Below are positions 44,177-52,272 of a DNA stretch of 64,000 nt, piece after piece. Position numbers and translations under genes: made by a program. The notes beneath the pieces were generated by a model that did not search any database, was not told the DNA's origin, and saw only the letters and a list, made by a program, of their open reading frames with translations. The stretch comes from Peribacillus sp. FSL P2-0133. Its GTDB lineage: Bacteria > Bacillota > Bacilli > Bacillales > DSM-1321. Numbering within the stretch: position 1 is the stretch's first letter; the number at the start of each line of letters is the position of its first letter. The stretch lies in assembly GCF_037975445.1 (NCBI RefSeq), contig NZ_CP150254.1, positions 5,082,001 to 5,146,000 of the forward strand, written 5' to 3'.

Positions 44177-44226
44177 TAAAAGGACCACACATTTTTGATA
44201 TGTCTAATATGTGTGGTCCTTTTACC
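44177..44226 (+). terminator. Terminator after the YerD-like gene
   Basis: AAAAGGACCACACAT / ATGTGTGGTCCTTTT stem, 15 bp, followed by TTTACC. Confidence 0.8.
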
Positions 44227-44228
44227 TA

Positions 44229-44372
44229 TTCGTTAGTTGATCAGCAAGAATAAAGAGCTGCCATCGCAACTCCATCTTCAACTAATGCGTCCGATTGCGG
44301 AAGAACAAAATAATAATTATAATTGCTGCCATTAGCTTCTTGAACTATAGCACCCGTTAGTTTAATAAGAAT
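44229..44372. repeat. Repeat C, copy 5 (divergent, two parts)
   Basis: TTCGTTAGTTGATCAGCAAG, AAAGAGCTGCCATCGCAACT, CTTCAACTAATGCGTCCGA, and after a 40-bp AT stretch TGAACTATAGCACCCGTTAG. It fills most of the gap before the DUF3888 gene. Confidence 0.6.
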
Positions 44373-44418
44373 TTCTTTAATTGTTCATAATAAGAGCAAC
44401 ATTGAATGGAGGTTCTTT

Positions 44419-44814
44419 ATGAAAAAAAGCCTTGTAATATTGATTGCCTGCCTAACTCTTTTCTCTTATTCTCCTGTTCAAGCCGAAACCGTAACTAAAA
44501 ATGATATACAGTTGCGTGATGACTTGATTTTCATTATGCTTTATCCCTCAATTCAACAAGAATTGAAGAAGCAATATGGCGAAATTAAACAAAATTATTG
44601 TGGTGAAATAACCCAAATTAAGAAGCTGCCAATAGGCACTTACTTATTTAATGTCACCGTGCAGGTAACAACATTTGAAGGTGCTCACGGTCCTCCCAAT
44701 GATTTAGTGACGATTACTTTTAGTAATGAAAAATCCATAGAGTGGCAGGCTATTGATTTCAAAAGAAAAAGGTTAAAGCCGAACGAAATAACTGAATGCA
44801 GACATCCTTTGTAA
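44419..44814 (+). CDS. DUF3888 exported protein
   Basis: A 131-residue protein with a signal peptide (residues 1-22, cleavage near VQAE). The mature part has LRDDLIFIMLYPSIQQELKK, QYGEIKQNYCGEITQIKKLP and GAHGPPNDLVTITF, the DUF3888 pattern. The ribosome site GGAGG is good. It is exported to the cell surface, with unknown function. It lies between copies 5 and 6 of repeat C. Confidence 0.85.
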   Translation: MKKSLVILIACLTLFSYSPVQAETVTKNDIQLRDDLIFIMLYPSIQQELKKQYGEIKQNYCGEITQIKKLPIGTYLFNVTVQVTTFEGAHGPPNDLVTITFSNEKSIEWQAIDFKRKRLKPNEITECRHPL

Positions 44815-44841
44815 AAAGGGTGCTTTTTCTTCAGGAATATT

Positions 44842-44917
44842 ATTCAACTAAACTGCCCCGATAGTTCCATAAGGAAAAGAGCTGCCGAAGCAACTCTCTT
44901 ATTGAAGTAAAGCACCT
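44842..44917. repeat. Repeat C, copy 6
   Basis: TTCAACTAAACTGCCCCGAT, AAGGAAAAGAGCTGCCGAAG and CTTATTGAAGTAAAGCACC. Confidence 0.65.
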
Positions 44918-44932
44918 AGATGAATAAACAAT

Positions 44933-45202
44933 TTAAAATCCATTACCCTGGAATACTAATCTCATTAATTCGAAAGCTATAAAGTAAAATAAACCAACAA
45001 ATATACTGAGACCTAGAGCTAATTTTCTCCAAATCCCTTTCTCACTGAGAAAAGAGAAAGAGAGAGATATAATGATTCCGCATATCATTAATACACGAAA
45101 AGTTGTTACTCCAGTTTCAATTACTCGAGTTATATCTGCAGCCAAGAAACAAATAACCAAGATAATAAAAGCAAACGAAATAACCCCTAAATATTTTTTC
45201 AT
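44933..45202 (-). CDS. Small membrane protein, unknown
   Basis: An 89-residue protein with three hydrophobic segments, at about residues 5-23, 33-50 and 62-84, separated by short charged turns (DITRVIETG and SEKGIWRKLA). The ribosome site on the minus strand, GGAGAAGGGGGG, is strong. Not recognised. It is enclosed by repeat C copies 6 and 7. Confidence 0.65.
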   Translation of the reverse strand: MKKYLGVISFAFIILVICFLAADITRVIETGVTTFRVLMICGIIISLSFSFLSEKGIWRKLALGLSIFVGLFYFIAFELMRLVFQGNGF

Positions 45203-45263
45203 GATTCCCCCCCTTCTCCTTTAATCTATTTTACCAAATATAGTAAATGTGTATATTTTTATT

Positions 45264-45350
45264 GGATTATCTTGCCCCTTTAGTTTCATAAAGAAAAGCT
45301 GCCTTAAAAGACAGCTTCGATCTTCAGCTAACGCACCCGTTAGCTGAAGT
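45264..45350. repeat. Repeat C, copy 7
   Basis: CTTGCCCCTTTAGTTTCATA, AGCTGCCTTAAAAGACAGCT, TCTTCAGCTAACGCACCCGT and TAGCTGAAG. The last part forms GCTAACG CACC CGTTAGC. Confidence 0.75.
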
Positions 45351-45431
45351 ACAATAATTCACAATCTTACTTTTTTAGATAAAAACTATTACTAAAAGTT
45401 TTATATTGTATAAATATTTTAAAAATGTAAA

Positions 45432-45456
45432 AAAGCTTACTCAAAGAGTAAGCTTA
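45432..45456 (-). terminator. Terminator after the cortex hydrolase gene
   Basis: AAGCTTACTC AAA GAGTAAGCTT stem overlapping the stop codon, followed on the minus strand by TTTTTTACATTTTT. Confidence 0.75.
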
Positions 45457-45894
45457 ACCTCTATAAACACTATCACATGTTCCAGGTTTTGGTTCATAAA
45501 AACAATGGTCTTTAAATTGACCAGTATGAGGTTGATCATACCATGTTGGAGGGCATGGAGCATATGGATTAAAATACCAAAGAGCATATCTAGCCGGATG
45601 CTGTCTCCAGTGCTTCAAATTCTGTTCTGCTAATCTTCTTTCAATACCTCTCGCTCTTTGATAAAATACATTCCCTTTTTGAACAGCTTCAAAAGAATAA
45701 TTTCCTCCTTGTACTTGATAAATGACTTGTGGAATTGTTCTTAAACCTTTAAAGTCTAAACAATTAGCTACAAGACGATTCACAATTACATTTCCAACAT
45801 ATAACATTCCTTGTTGTCCTTCACCTTCGGCTTCAGCTCTCATCATCCTTGCCATTAAGTCAACGTCTGAACTTCGGTAACTCGCTCTTGCCAT
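45454..45894 (-). CDS. cwlJ: Spore cortex-lytic cell wall hydrolase, CwlJ-like
   Basis: A 146-residue protein made of a single SleB/CwlJ-type hydrolase domain, without signal peptide, as in CwlJ. Marks are LMARMMRAEAEGEGQQGMLY with the catalytic-type glutamates, VGNVIVNR, and the late WYFNPYAPCPPTW followed by HCFYEP. It degrades spore cortex during germination in relatives. The usual partner gene gerQ is not adjacent. It lies between repeat C copies 7 and 8. Confidence 0.88.
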   Translation of the reverse strand: MARASYRSSDVDLMARMMRAEAEGEGQQGMLYVGNVIVNRLVANCLDFKGLRTIPQVIYQVQGGNYSFEAVQKGNVFYQRARGIERRLAEQNLKHWRQHPARYALWYFNPYAPCPPTWYDQPHTGQFKDHCFYEPKPGTCDSVYRG

Positions 45895-46026
45895 TTTTTC
45901 ACCCCAAAAATATTGTATGAAAAATAGCCTACAGTCATGTCATTATTTATGTAATATAAATGCTTAGTTATAATAACTTACAGCTTTTAAGTAAAATGAA
46001 AACTATTGCATTCTTTTTTCCCTTTA

Positions 46027-46112
46027 TTCAACTAACCTGCACCGTTAGTTGAATAAGAAAAAGCTGCCTTAAAGACAGCTCCGATCTTCAGCTAACGCAC
46101 CCGTTAGCTTAA
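46027..46112. repeat. Repeat C, copy 8
   Basis: TTCAACTAACCTGCACCGTT, AAGCTGCCTTAAAGACAGCT, CCGATCTTCAGCTAACGCAC and CCGTTAGCTTAAT. One of the best preserved copies. Confidence 0.75.
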
Positions 46113-46115
46113 TAA

Positions 46116-46331
46116 TTATATTTTCTTTTTTTGATAGTAATTACCGATAAAATAGCTACAAATTATCCCGATAATAAAAGGAAGTACTGAACCTCCAAGT
46201 TCGAACCCTGTTGAAGTTTCTTCGTAAAAACTAAACATTAACAATTTAAAATCAAACAAATATCCGATCGATAAAAATATTATGCTTACACAGATAAATG
46301 ATAATAAACCTACAAATACAGTTTTTATCAA
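46116..46331 (-). CDS. Small membrane protein, unknown
   Basis: A 71-residue protein with two hydrophobic segments (about residues 5-26 and 46-64) and a basic end YYQKKKI. The start is a TTG behind AAGGG. It is located between repeat C copies 8 and 9. No family recognised; coding potential is moderate. Confidence 0.5.
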   Translation of the reverse strand: MIKTVFVGLLSFICVSIIFLSIGYLFDFKLLMFSFYEETSTGFELGGSVLPFIIGIICSYFIGNYYQKKKI

Positions 46332-46414
46332 AACTAACCCTTCTTTTCATAATTTCATTTTCTTTATTTTAACATATAAGGAAATAATTAGACATGGGTA
46401 TTCTTTAATTCCTT

Positions 46415-46448
46415 GATGAACTAACCTGCCCCGTTAGTTCATCAAGGA
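46415..46448. repeat. Repeat C, copy 9 (one hairpin only)
   Basis: TTGATGAACTAAC CTGCCCC GTTAGTTCATCAA, a perfect 13-bp arm hairpin, and the last member of the array. Beyond it lie remnants of repeat B and the eut operon. Confidence 0.7.
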
Positions 46449-46485
46449 AATCAACAACATCCTTTAACAGAGCCTATTAAAAAAA

Positions 46486-46607
46486 TGTTCCAGTTGATTT
46501 CAGTAAAAAAACATGAAGGATAATCTAGTCATGTATTAAAATAATTGTTCGAAATGAGAACGATCCGGACCGCCCGCGGAAAGCAAGTGCCTGGAGAGGA
46601 AACCAAC
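46486..46607 (+). repeat. Repeat B remnant
   Basis: The left end TGTTCCAGTTGATTTCAG (46486-46503) and the right end GGACCGCCCGCGGAAAGCAA to AACCAAC (46566-46607) of repeat B flank about 60 unrelated bases. The middle of the element is lost. Confidence 0.6.
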
Positions 46608-46696
46608 GACCTAGTCTTAGTCATCATCCGGAACCATCCCGAACCCCCTTTTTCCTACAAACTGACTGGAGTAATGCGCACCTCCATCTTTATTTC

Positions 46697-47443
46697 TCAG
46701 CCGAGTTTTTCACGCTTTTCTTCTTCATGTTCCTTCTTCACAAGGGACATGCCGCTCGCTTGGTATTTGAGGATCTTTTGAATGACCGTGCCGAGATGCG
46801 CTCCAGCTTCAACCGGGGGAATCCCTCCTTTATGGATGTTGGAAATGACCATCCTCTCTGCTTCAATCGTGCCCAAACGTGGTTTATAGCAAATATAAGC
46901 GCTCAATGATTCAGCACTGACTAGACCAGGCCGTTCACCGATCAACAGGACAATGACCTCAGGTCCAAGGATTTCACCGATATCATCCATCACGGCAACC
47001 CGGCCCTTTTCAATATAAAAAGGTGTACCCGTATTCAGACCTGCCAGTGCCAAAGATTGTTTGAAAGATAAATAGACATCCTCCACATTTTCTTCGATCG
47101 CCTTGGCACTTAAACCATCGGAAATGATGATTTGAACCGTTGGGGCCTTTATGCATTTGGCTTCTATCAACCGCTTTGCTTCATCCGAAAGCTTCCTGCC
47201 ATAATCCGGACGCCGTAAATAGACTTCCTTATCAGCGGCCTTCGTTTTCACCTTGAATAAATCCAAGCGTTTCAAAAGAATATCACTGACTTCACCATAT
47301 ACAGCATCGACGGCCGCCGCATGGTCAAAACGGAATTTTAGCCAAGAATCCGTTTTCGGCCGCGTCCCTGCCCTTCCCACACCTATCCGCGCAGGGGTTT
47401 TCGCCATCAAGGCATCCAATTCTTCCTTATTATTCATTCCCAT
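46697..47443 (-). CDS. eutC: Ethanolamine ammonia-lyase small subunit
   Basis: A 248-residue subunit with TPARIGVGRAGTRPKTDSWL near the start. The cobalamin-contacting blocks follow: QIIISDGLSAKAIEEN, LIGERPGLVSAESLSAYICY and the end NIHKGGIPPVEAGAHLG. With EutB it deaminates ethanolamine to acetaldehyde and ammonia, using adenosylcobalamin. The start is the ATG at 47443, 8 bp after AGGAG. It is the last gene of the eut operon, 11 bp after eutB. Confidence 0.96.
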   Translation of the reverse strand: MGMNNKEELDALMAKTPARIGVGRAGTRPKTDSWLKFRFDHAAAVDAVYGEVSDILLKRLDLFKVKTKAADKEVYLRRPDYGRKLSDEAKRLIEAKCIKAPTVQIIISDGLSAKAIEENVEDVYLSFKQSLALAGLNTGTPFYIEKGRVAVMDDIGEILGPEVIVLLIGERPGLVSAESLSAYICYKPRLGTIEAERMVISNIHKGGIPPVEAGAHLGTVIQKILKYQASGMSLVKKEHEEEKREKLG

Positions 47444-47454
47444 ATCATCCACTC

Positions 47455-48819
47455 CTAATGGTTAAATATAGTTGGATCACCGGCACGCTTCGTTAATTTT
47501 CCATTCTCCATAATCCCCATCTTCTCCAGCCAGGCTTCATATAATGGGGCAGGCCGCTTATCCATCGTTTGCCTTAAAGTCGCTATATCGTGATAACTCA
47601 AAGACTGATAGTTTAGCATGCAGTCATCCCCCATCGGAGTTGCGATGATGAAATTCACGCCAGCCGCCGTTAAAAGTACACCCAAGTCCTCGATATCATT
47701 TTGATCCGCCTTCATATGATTCGTATAGCAAATATCCACACCCATCGGCAGTCCATGCATTTTTCCCATGAAATGATCTTCTAACCCGGCGCGGATGACC
47801 TGCTTGCTGTTATATAGATATTCAGGTCCGATGAATCCGACGACCGTATTGACAATGTACGGATCAAAATACCGGGCAAATCCATAGTTCCTGGCTTCAA
47901 GCGTCACCTGATCGATTCCGAAATGCGCTTCAGCCGATAACTCGGAGCCTTGCCCCGTTTCAAAATAAAGATGCTGCGGGCCTGTGCCGGTCCCATAGGC
48001 CTTCGCGACCTCATTAGCTTCTTCGAGCAATTGTACGTTGATTCCAAAAGAGCGATTGGCCGTTTCCGTTCCGGCGATGCTTTGAAAAATCATATCGGCA
48101 GGCGCACCCTGCTGTACGGCCTTAATTTGCGTGGTCACGTGCGCAAGCACACAATTTTGGGTCGGGATGTTCCACTTCTGGATGACATCCTGTGTCGCAT
48201 GAAGCAGCCGCTTTACGCTTTCGACCGAATCATCGACAGGGTTGATTCCAATGAGTGCATCCCCAACTCCATAGGAGAGGCCTTCTTTTAAAGAAGCCAG
48301 CATGCCATCGACATTGTCGGTAGGGTGGTTAGGCTGAAGGCGCGAAGCAAGCGTTCCTTTGTATCCGATTGTGCTATTATTCTTGGTGAGCACTTCAATT
48401 TTATTGGCTGCATGGATAAGGTCGAGGTTCGACATTAATTTGGCTGCCGCAGCAATCATTTCACTATTCAATCCCCTGCTTAATCGCTTTAAATCCTCGC
48501 CGGTCGTTTCGTCACTCAAAATATATTCACGCAGCTCGGCAACGCTCCAGTTCTTCACGGATTGATAGATGGTTCCATTGATGAGACCATCTATAATCCG
48601 CGACACCTCATCCTCTTCCGGGGAGAGCAGGGGATAGTTCCTGATGTCCGCCAAGGTCAATTCGCTAAGCACCGCTTTCGCCGCAATCCGTTCTTGGACC
48701 GAATCTGCTGCAATTCCCGCAAGCCTATCTCCTGATTTCTCTTCATTCGCTTTGGCCATGACTTCTTTCAACGATTTGAATTGATGGATTTCCCCAAAGT
48801 ATTGAGTGGATAATTTCAT
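47455..48819 (-). CDS. eutB: Ethanolamine ammonia-lyase large subunit
   Basis: A 454-residue TIM-barrel catalytic subunit. Blocks are LASRLQPNHPTDNVDGMLAS (about residue 155), GVGDALIGINPVDDS, CVLAHVTTQ, LYFETGQGSELSAEAHFGID (about 285) with the substrate glutamate, and MGVDICYTNHMKADQNDIED. Full length for the family. GGAGG precedes the ATG. It lies between eutA and eutC. Confidence 0.97.
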   Translation of the reverse strand: MKLSTQYFGEIHQFKSLKEVMAKANEEKSGDRLAGIAADSVQERIAAKAVLSELTLADIRNYPLLSPEEDEVSRIIDGLINGTIYQSVKNWSVAELREYILSDETTGEDLKRLSRGLNSEMIAAAAKLMSNLDLIHAANKIEVLTKNNSTIGYKGTLASRLQPNHPTDNVDGMLASLKEGLSYGVGDALIGINPVDDSVESVKRLLHATQDVIQKWNIPTQNCVLAHVTTQIKAVQQGAPADMIFQSIAGTETANRSFGINVQLLEEANEVAKAYGTGTGPQHLYFETGQGSELSAEAHFGIDQVTLEARNYGFARYFDPYIVNTVVGFIGPEYLYNSKQVIRAGLEDHFMGKMHGLPMGVDICYTNHMKADQNDIEDLGVLLTAAGVNFIIATPMGDDCMLNYQSLSYHDIATLRQTMDKRPAPLYEAWLEKMGIMENGKLTKRAGDPTIFNH

Positions 48820-48837
48820 CGTATAATCCTCCTTTTC

Positions 48838-50244
48838 CTAACTGTGAAAGGTTAGCGTTTTTACTACAACCGGAACGACCCCTGTCCGCAGCAGCCTTCC
48901 TATATCTAAATAATCACCATGTTCCACTTCTGTCTGATCAATGCAGATGACCGGCAGATCCGGTTGGTTCGCTAGAATGGTTTGACCAAGTGCCTTCCCA
49001 TAATCACTATCCATGACAATGATCAGAGGCTGCTGCCGATTCGGTTTTTGCATCAAAGCCTCGGTAAAAGCGACTGCGAGCTGGTGAATGTCCCGAAATG
49101 ATTGATAAGGTAAATTCGTTAAATAAAAGGCAAAATTCAGGCCCTCCTGCAAGGCGTCGTATATCGTGATCGCATCCTGAACAGCATGTGCCATTCTCGC
49201 GGTTACATCATCAATCACGTCTTGAAAATCGACCCGATAGACCGGGATATTGCGAACGGGCAGATGAGAATCATTCACCTCAATGGTCGCACCGCTTATT
49301 TCAGTCGTATGTGCGCCTGCTCCAAGGACAGTCGCCCGAACCGTTTCAACGGGCTGTTCCCACTCCCATGCAGCCAATTCTTCATTTTCCTTAATAGAGG
49401 CGGCAAGCATCATGCCGATATCCCGGAAGCTTTTGTCCTCCCGTTCTTGATGATAGATGCAATCACTGACACCTCCCGAGAACATCAACACATCGATTCG
49501 TCCTTCCCATGATGGCTCCTTCCCCACTAAAAGGAGTTCATCTTCTTTTGTGAATGAACCAGCCAAAAACCTCGAAAGCACCTTCGCCATTTCATTTGTA
49601 ATGATTGCCCCATCACCATTCATAGGAGAGTGCCCCTTTGATTTCAGCCATTTCCCTATTGAAGGAGCAACCTTCACCTTCGCTCCCTCCCACTCCACCA
49701 AACGGCCTCCTATATGCAGTGTGCAAGTTCCGCAAAGCATGCCGGAACGGTATACGGCAATATTCGCCGTTCCCCCGCCAATGTCTATGTTCGCTACAGT
49801 CTTTCTTGTCTTTATGGAATGTTGATGGGCACCCGATCCCTTGGCGGCAATGATTCCCTCCAAGTCCGGACCGGCTGCCGCTACAAGGAATTCCCCCGCC
49901 GCTTTAGATAACCGGTAAACCATTTCTTCTGCATTTTGTTTCGTTGCCGTTTCTCCGGTAATGATGACAGCCCCTGTTTGTATGTTATCGATCGTGATCC
50001 CGGCTTGATGGTATTCACTTTCCACCATTCTTTGAACAGCAGGTATATCAATAACCGTATCGGATAAAAGCGGGGTCCTGAAAATGGGACTTCGATACAG
50101 AATTTTCTTTTCGGTAATTTCAATTTTTGGCACCTGTCCGCCACCCGCCACATTCCTAAGCGAAAGCTCGCTGATGACAAGTTTCGTCGTACTGGTGCCA
50201 ATATCAATTCCTGCACTGATGATTCGTTCCACCTGTTCATTCAT
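48838..50244 (-). CDS. eutA: Ethanolamine ammonia-lyase reactivating factor
   Basis: A 468-residue actin-fold ATPase. Phosphate loops are SAGIDIGTSTTKLVIS (about residue 10) and ANIDIGGGTANIAVYRSG (about 150), and the third block is LMFSGGVSDCIY (about 255). EutA swaps damaged cobalamin out of EutBC in other species. The ATG at 50244 has GGGGTG upstream. It is 18 bp upstream of eutB in the operon. Confidence 0.94.
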   Translation of the reverse strand: MNEQVERIISAGIDIGTSTTKLVISELSLRNVAGGGQVPKIEITEKKILYRSPIFRTPLLSDTVIDIPAVQRMVESEYHQAGITIDNIQTGAVIITGETATKQNAEEMVYRLSKAAGEFLVAAAGPDLEGIIAAKGSGAHQHSIKTRKTVANIDIGGGTANIAVYRSGMLCGTCTLHIGGRLVEWEGAKVKVAPSIGKWLKSKGHSPMNGDGAIITNEMAKVLSRFLAGSFTKEDELLLVGKEPSWEGRIDVLMFSGGVSDCIYHQEREDKSFRDIGMMLAASIKENEELAAWEWEQPVETVRATVLGAGAHTTEISGATIEVNDSHLPVRNIPVYRVDFQDVIDDVTARMAHAVQDAITIYDALQEGLNFAFYLTNLPYQSFRDIHQLAVAFTEALMQKPNRQQPLIIVMDSDYGKALGQTILANQPDLPVICIDQTEVEHGDYLDIGRLLRTGVVPVVVKTLTFHS

Positions 50245-50262
50245 TAAAATCACACCCCAGTT

Positions 50263-51534
50263 TTACACCACTTGGATTTCATTGCTGTTTTCTTCCTCGT
50301 TTTTCGTTTTATATTCATTTACACCGATAACTCCTGCTTCACGATCCTTTTCCTCCAATTCCAAAGCTTTCGGTACGGACAGCCAGTAAGCAAGACCGAT
50401 TCCAATCGCTCCGGCAGATAGCTTTCCGACAATGATCGGCAATATCAAGGAGGGCTGAAAGTTGGCTGTGAATGATAAATGATCCCCTAATAGGAAGGCC
50501 GCACACACGGCGAAGGAAATGTTTATGACCTTATCCTTCGGCGGCATATCTTTAACAAGTTTGAACATCGCTAATATATTGGCTACCGTGGCTAATATCC
50601 CTGCACTCCCCGCTTTGCTCAGCCCGATTTTGCCGCCCATCGCTTCAAGCGGTTTGCCTGCGTATTTTTGAATCAGGTAAATCATTGGAAAAGCACCTGC
50701 CAGCATTATCCCGATATACCCCGCCGTTTCCAGAGCACGGAACTGGTCTGCCTTATCGGCCATGATCGGATGGAAACCCCAAGCACCAAGTACATTGGAA
50801 AACAGTCCGGTGAAAATTTCCACGATTGAAAACACGAGTACAAGTTTGATAGCGGCATCCAATATTTTTCCAAACCACATGAAACCTTTGATCATCAAAT
50901 CCGGCAGGAAATAAAGACCTAGCGCGAGCAAGACCACAAAAATAAGAAGAGGGGAAAGATTCAGGGCAATTTTCAAATAGCTCAACGCGAATTCATATGT
51001 AGAATCCGCATTCGTGGAAATCACTTCTCGGATTTTCGAATTCGTTGCCACCACCAGCACGCTTGATATAAAAGCGCCAATCGGAATCGTCAGGATTCCT
51101 GACATGACACCAAGTGCCATGTATTTATGATCACGCTTCTCCAGCATCGCAAGTCCCATTGGAATCGAGAATACAATCGTTGCCCCTGACATGAATCCGA
51201 CAATCATCGCCATGATCCAGCCTTCATATGATTGCTGCAGCTCGGCCGCTAATTGGTAACCCCCCATATCCGTTGCCAAAATCGTTGTTGCGGCGAGGGC
51301 GGGATCTGCACCGATCGCAGCGAAAATCGGGCCGCATACTTTATCGATGAACCATGATAAATAAGGGATCGAGGCCATGATTCCAGCTGCCGGGATAAAT
51401 ATATGGCCAACGGTATGCAAACCTTCCATGAACTGTTTGCCCAAGCCTTGCTCACTGTCTTTAATCGATGCAATAGCACCGACAACGGCACACACCATAA
51501 TGATATAAATAACGAACTTACCAACCATCTCCAT
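50263..51534 (-). CDS. eutH: Ethanolamine transporter EutH
   Basis: A 423-residue membrane protein with about 11 helices. Family marks are IFIPAAGIMASIPYLSWFID (about residue 46), ATDMGGYQLAAELQQSYEGW (about 86) and GDHLSFTANFQPSLILPIIV (about 355). It imports ethanolamine. It is the first structural gene after the regulators, with 144 bp between eutV and eutH that hold hairpins and T runs, the likely site of EutV antitermination. Confidence 0.94.
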   Translation of the reverse strand: MEMVGKFVIYIIMVCAVVGAIASIKDSEQGLGKQFMEGLHTVGHIFIPAAGIMASIPYLSWFIDKVCGPIFAAIGADPALAATTILATDMGGYQLAAELQQSYEGWIMAMIVGFMSGATIVFSIPMGLAMLEKRDHKYMALGVMSGILTIPIGAFISSVLVVATNSKIREVISTNADSTYEFALSYLKIALNLSPLLIFVVLLALGLYFLPDLMIKGFMWFGKILDAAIKLVLVFSIVEIFTGLFSNVLGAWGFHPIMADKADQFRALETAGYIGIMLAGAFPMIYLIQKYAGKPLEAMGGKIGLSKAGSAGILATVANILAMFKLVKDMPPKDKVINISFAVCAAFLLGDHLSFTANFQPSLILPIIVGKLSAGAIGIGLAYWLSVPKALELEEKDREAGVIGVNEYKTKNEEENSNEIQVV

Positions 51535-51576
51535 ACATATTCCCCCTGAATTCCGATTTATTTTGGCCTATCGACT

Positions 51577-51680
51577 TAAAAAAAGGGTATAAAAAAGACG
51601 CCTCTTATAGCCCAAACTTAGGTTGCTCGGCAGAAATGCCTGCCTTCAACCATTTTGGTCCATCAAAGCGCCATTGCTTC
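51577..51680 (-). promoter_or_regulatory. Candidate EutV (ANTAR) antitermination leader before eutH
   Basis: On the minus strand, GAAGC AATGGC GCTTT (51680-51665) is a stem with a hexaloop having A at position 1 and G at 4, the ANTAR target pattern. Further on, GGCAG GCATTT CTGCC (51644-51629) is a second hexaloop hairpin without that pattern. T runs follow at 51597-51591 and 51583-51577. A classical second ANTAR hairpin was not found. Confidence 0.4.
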
Positions 51681-52272
51681 ATCTATTTACTTGTTTTTGA
51701 TCATTTGCAATGATTCGACGTGCCACCGTCTCCATGGAAAGCTGCTTATCCATACTTAGCCTTCTCAGCTTAATGTAAGCGGTTTCTTCCGTTACATTCT
51801 TCCTTTTCATGATAATTCCTTTTGCCTTTTCAATGACTTTACGATTTGTGAGCGTTTCATCCAATTGAGCATTTCGTTCCTGATGCTTCTTTGTATTGGC
51901 TGCTTGCAGCAAAGCTATCTCCACCGCCGGAATCAAATTCGCCTCCGTAATTGGCTTTACAAGATATCCGACGATATTCGCGCGCTTCGCCTCGTCAATG
52001 TATTCACGCTGGCTGAATGCAGTTAAAAGCAGGACCGGAATCTGAAAGGTATTGGATATCACATCACTAGCCTTAAGCCCATTCATTTTTGGCATTTTGA
52101 TATCCATCAAAACGAGATCCGGCTGTAGTTCATGTGCCAATTCAATCGCCTTCTCGCCGTTACGGGCATGTCCTACCACGTCGAAGCCTGCATCCTTGAG
52201 CATGATCGTTATATCAAGCAGAACAATCGATTCATCCTCCACGACCAAAATCCTCTTGACCACTTCTCCCAC
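51679..52272 (-). CDS. eutV: Response regulator with ANTAR RNA-binding domain
   Basis: A 197-residue protein: receiver domain (VEDES at the start, DLVLMDIKMPKMNG near 55, LLTAFSQ, LVKPI), then an ANTAR domain (RKVIEKAKGIIMKRKNVTEE, then KLRRLSMDKQLSMETVARRI). EutV stops transcription termination by binding paired hairpins in leader RNA. Its GTG start touches the eutW stop. Partner of the kinase upstream. Confidence 0.95.
   Translation of the reverse strand: MGEVVKRILVVEDESIVLLDITIMLKDAGFDVVGHARNGEKAIELAHELQPDLVLMDIKMPKMNGLKASDVISNTFQIPVLLLTAFSQREYIDEAKRANIVGYLVKPITEANLIPAVEIALLQAANTKKHQERNAQLDETLTNRKVIEKAKGIIMKRKNVTEETAYIKLRRLSMDKQLSMETVARRIIANDQKQVNR

Noticed and set aside
39322..46448. CRISPR array
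   Set aside because: The repeats are spaced by genes of variable length, not short unique spacers, and no cas gene is present.
39322..46448. Classical integron
   Set aside because: No integrase gene is in the window and the repeat cores only partly fit attC consensus; kept only as a hypothesis.
51580..51660. Adenosylcobalamin riboswitch before eutH
   Set aside because: No B12-box-like sequence is visible on the minus strand.
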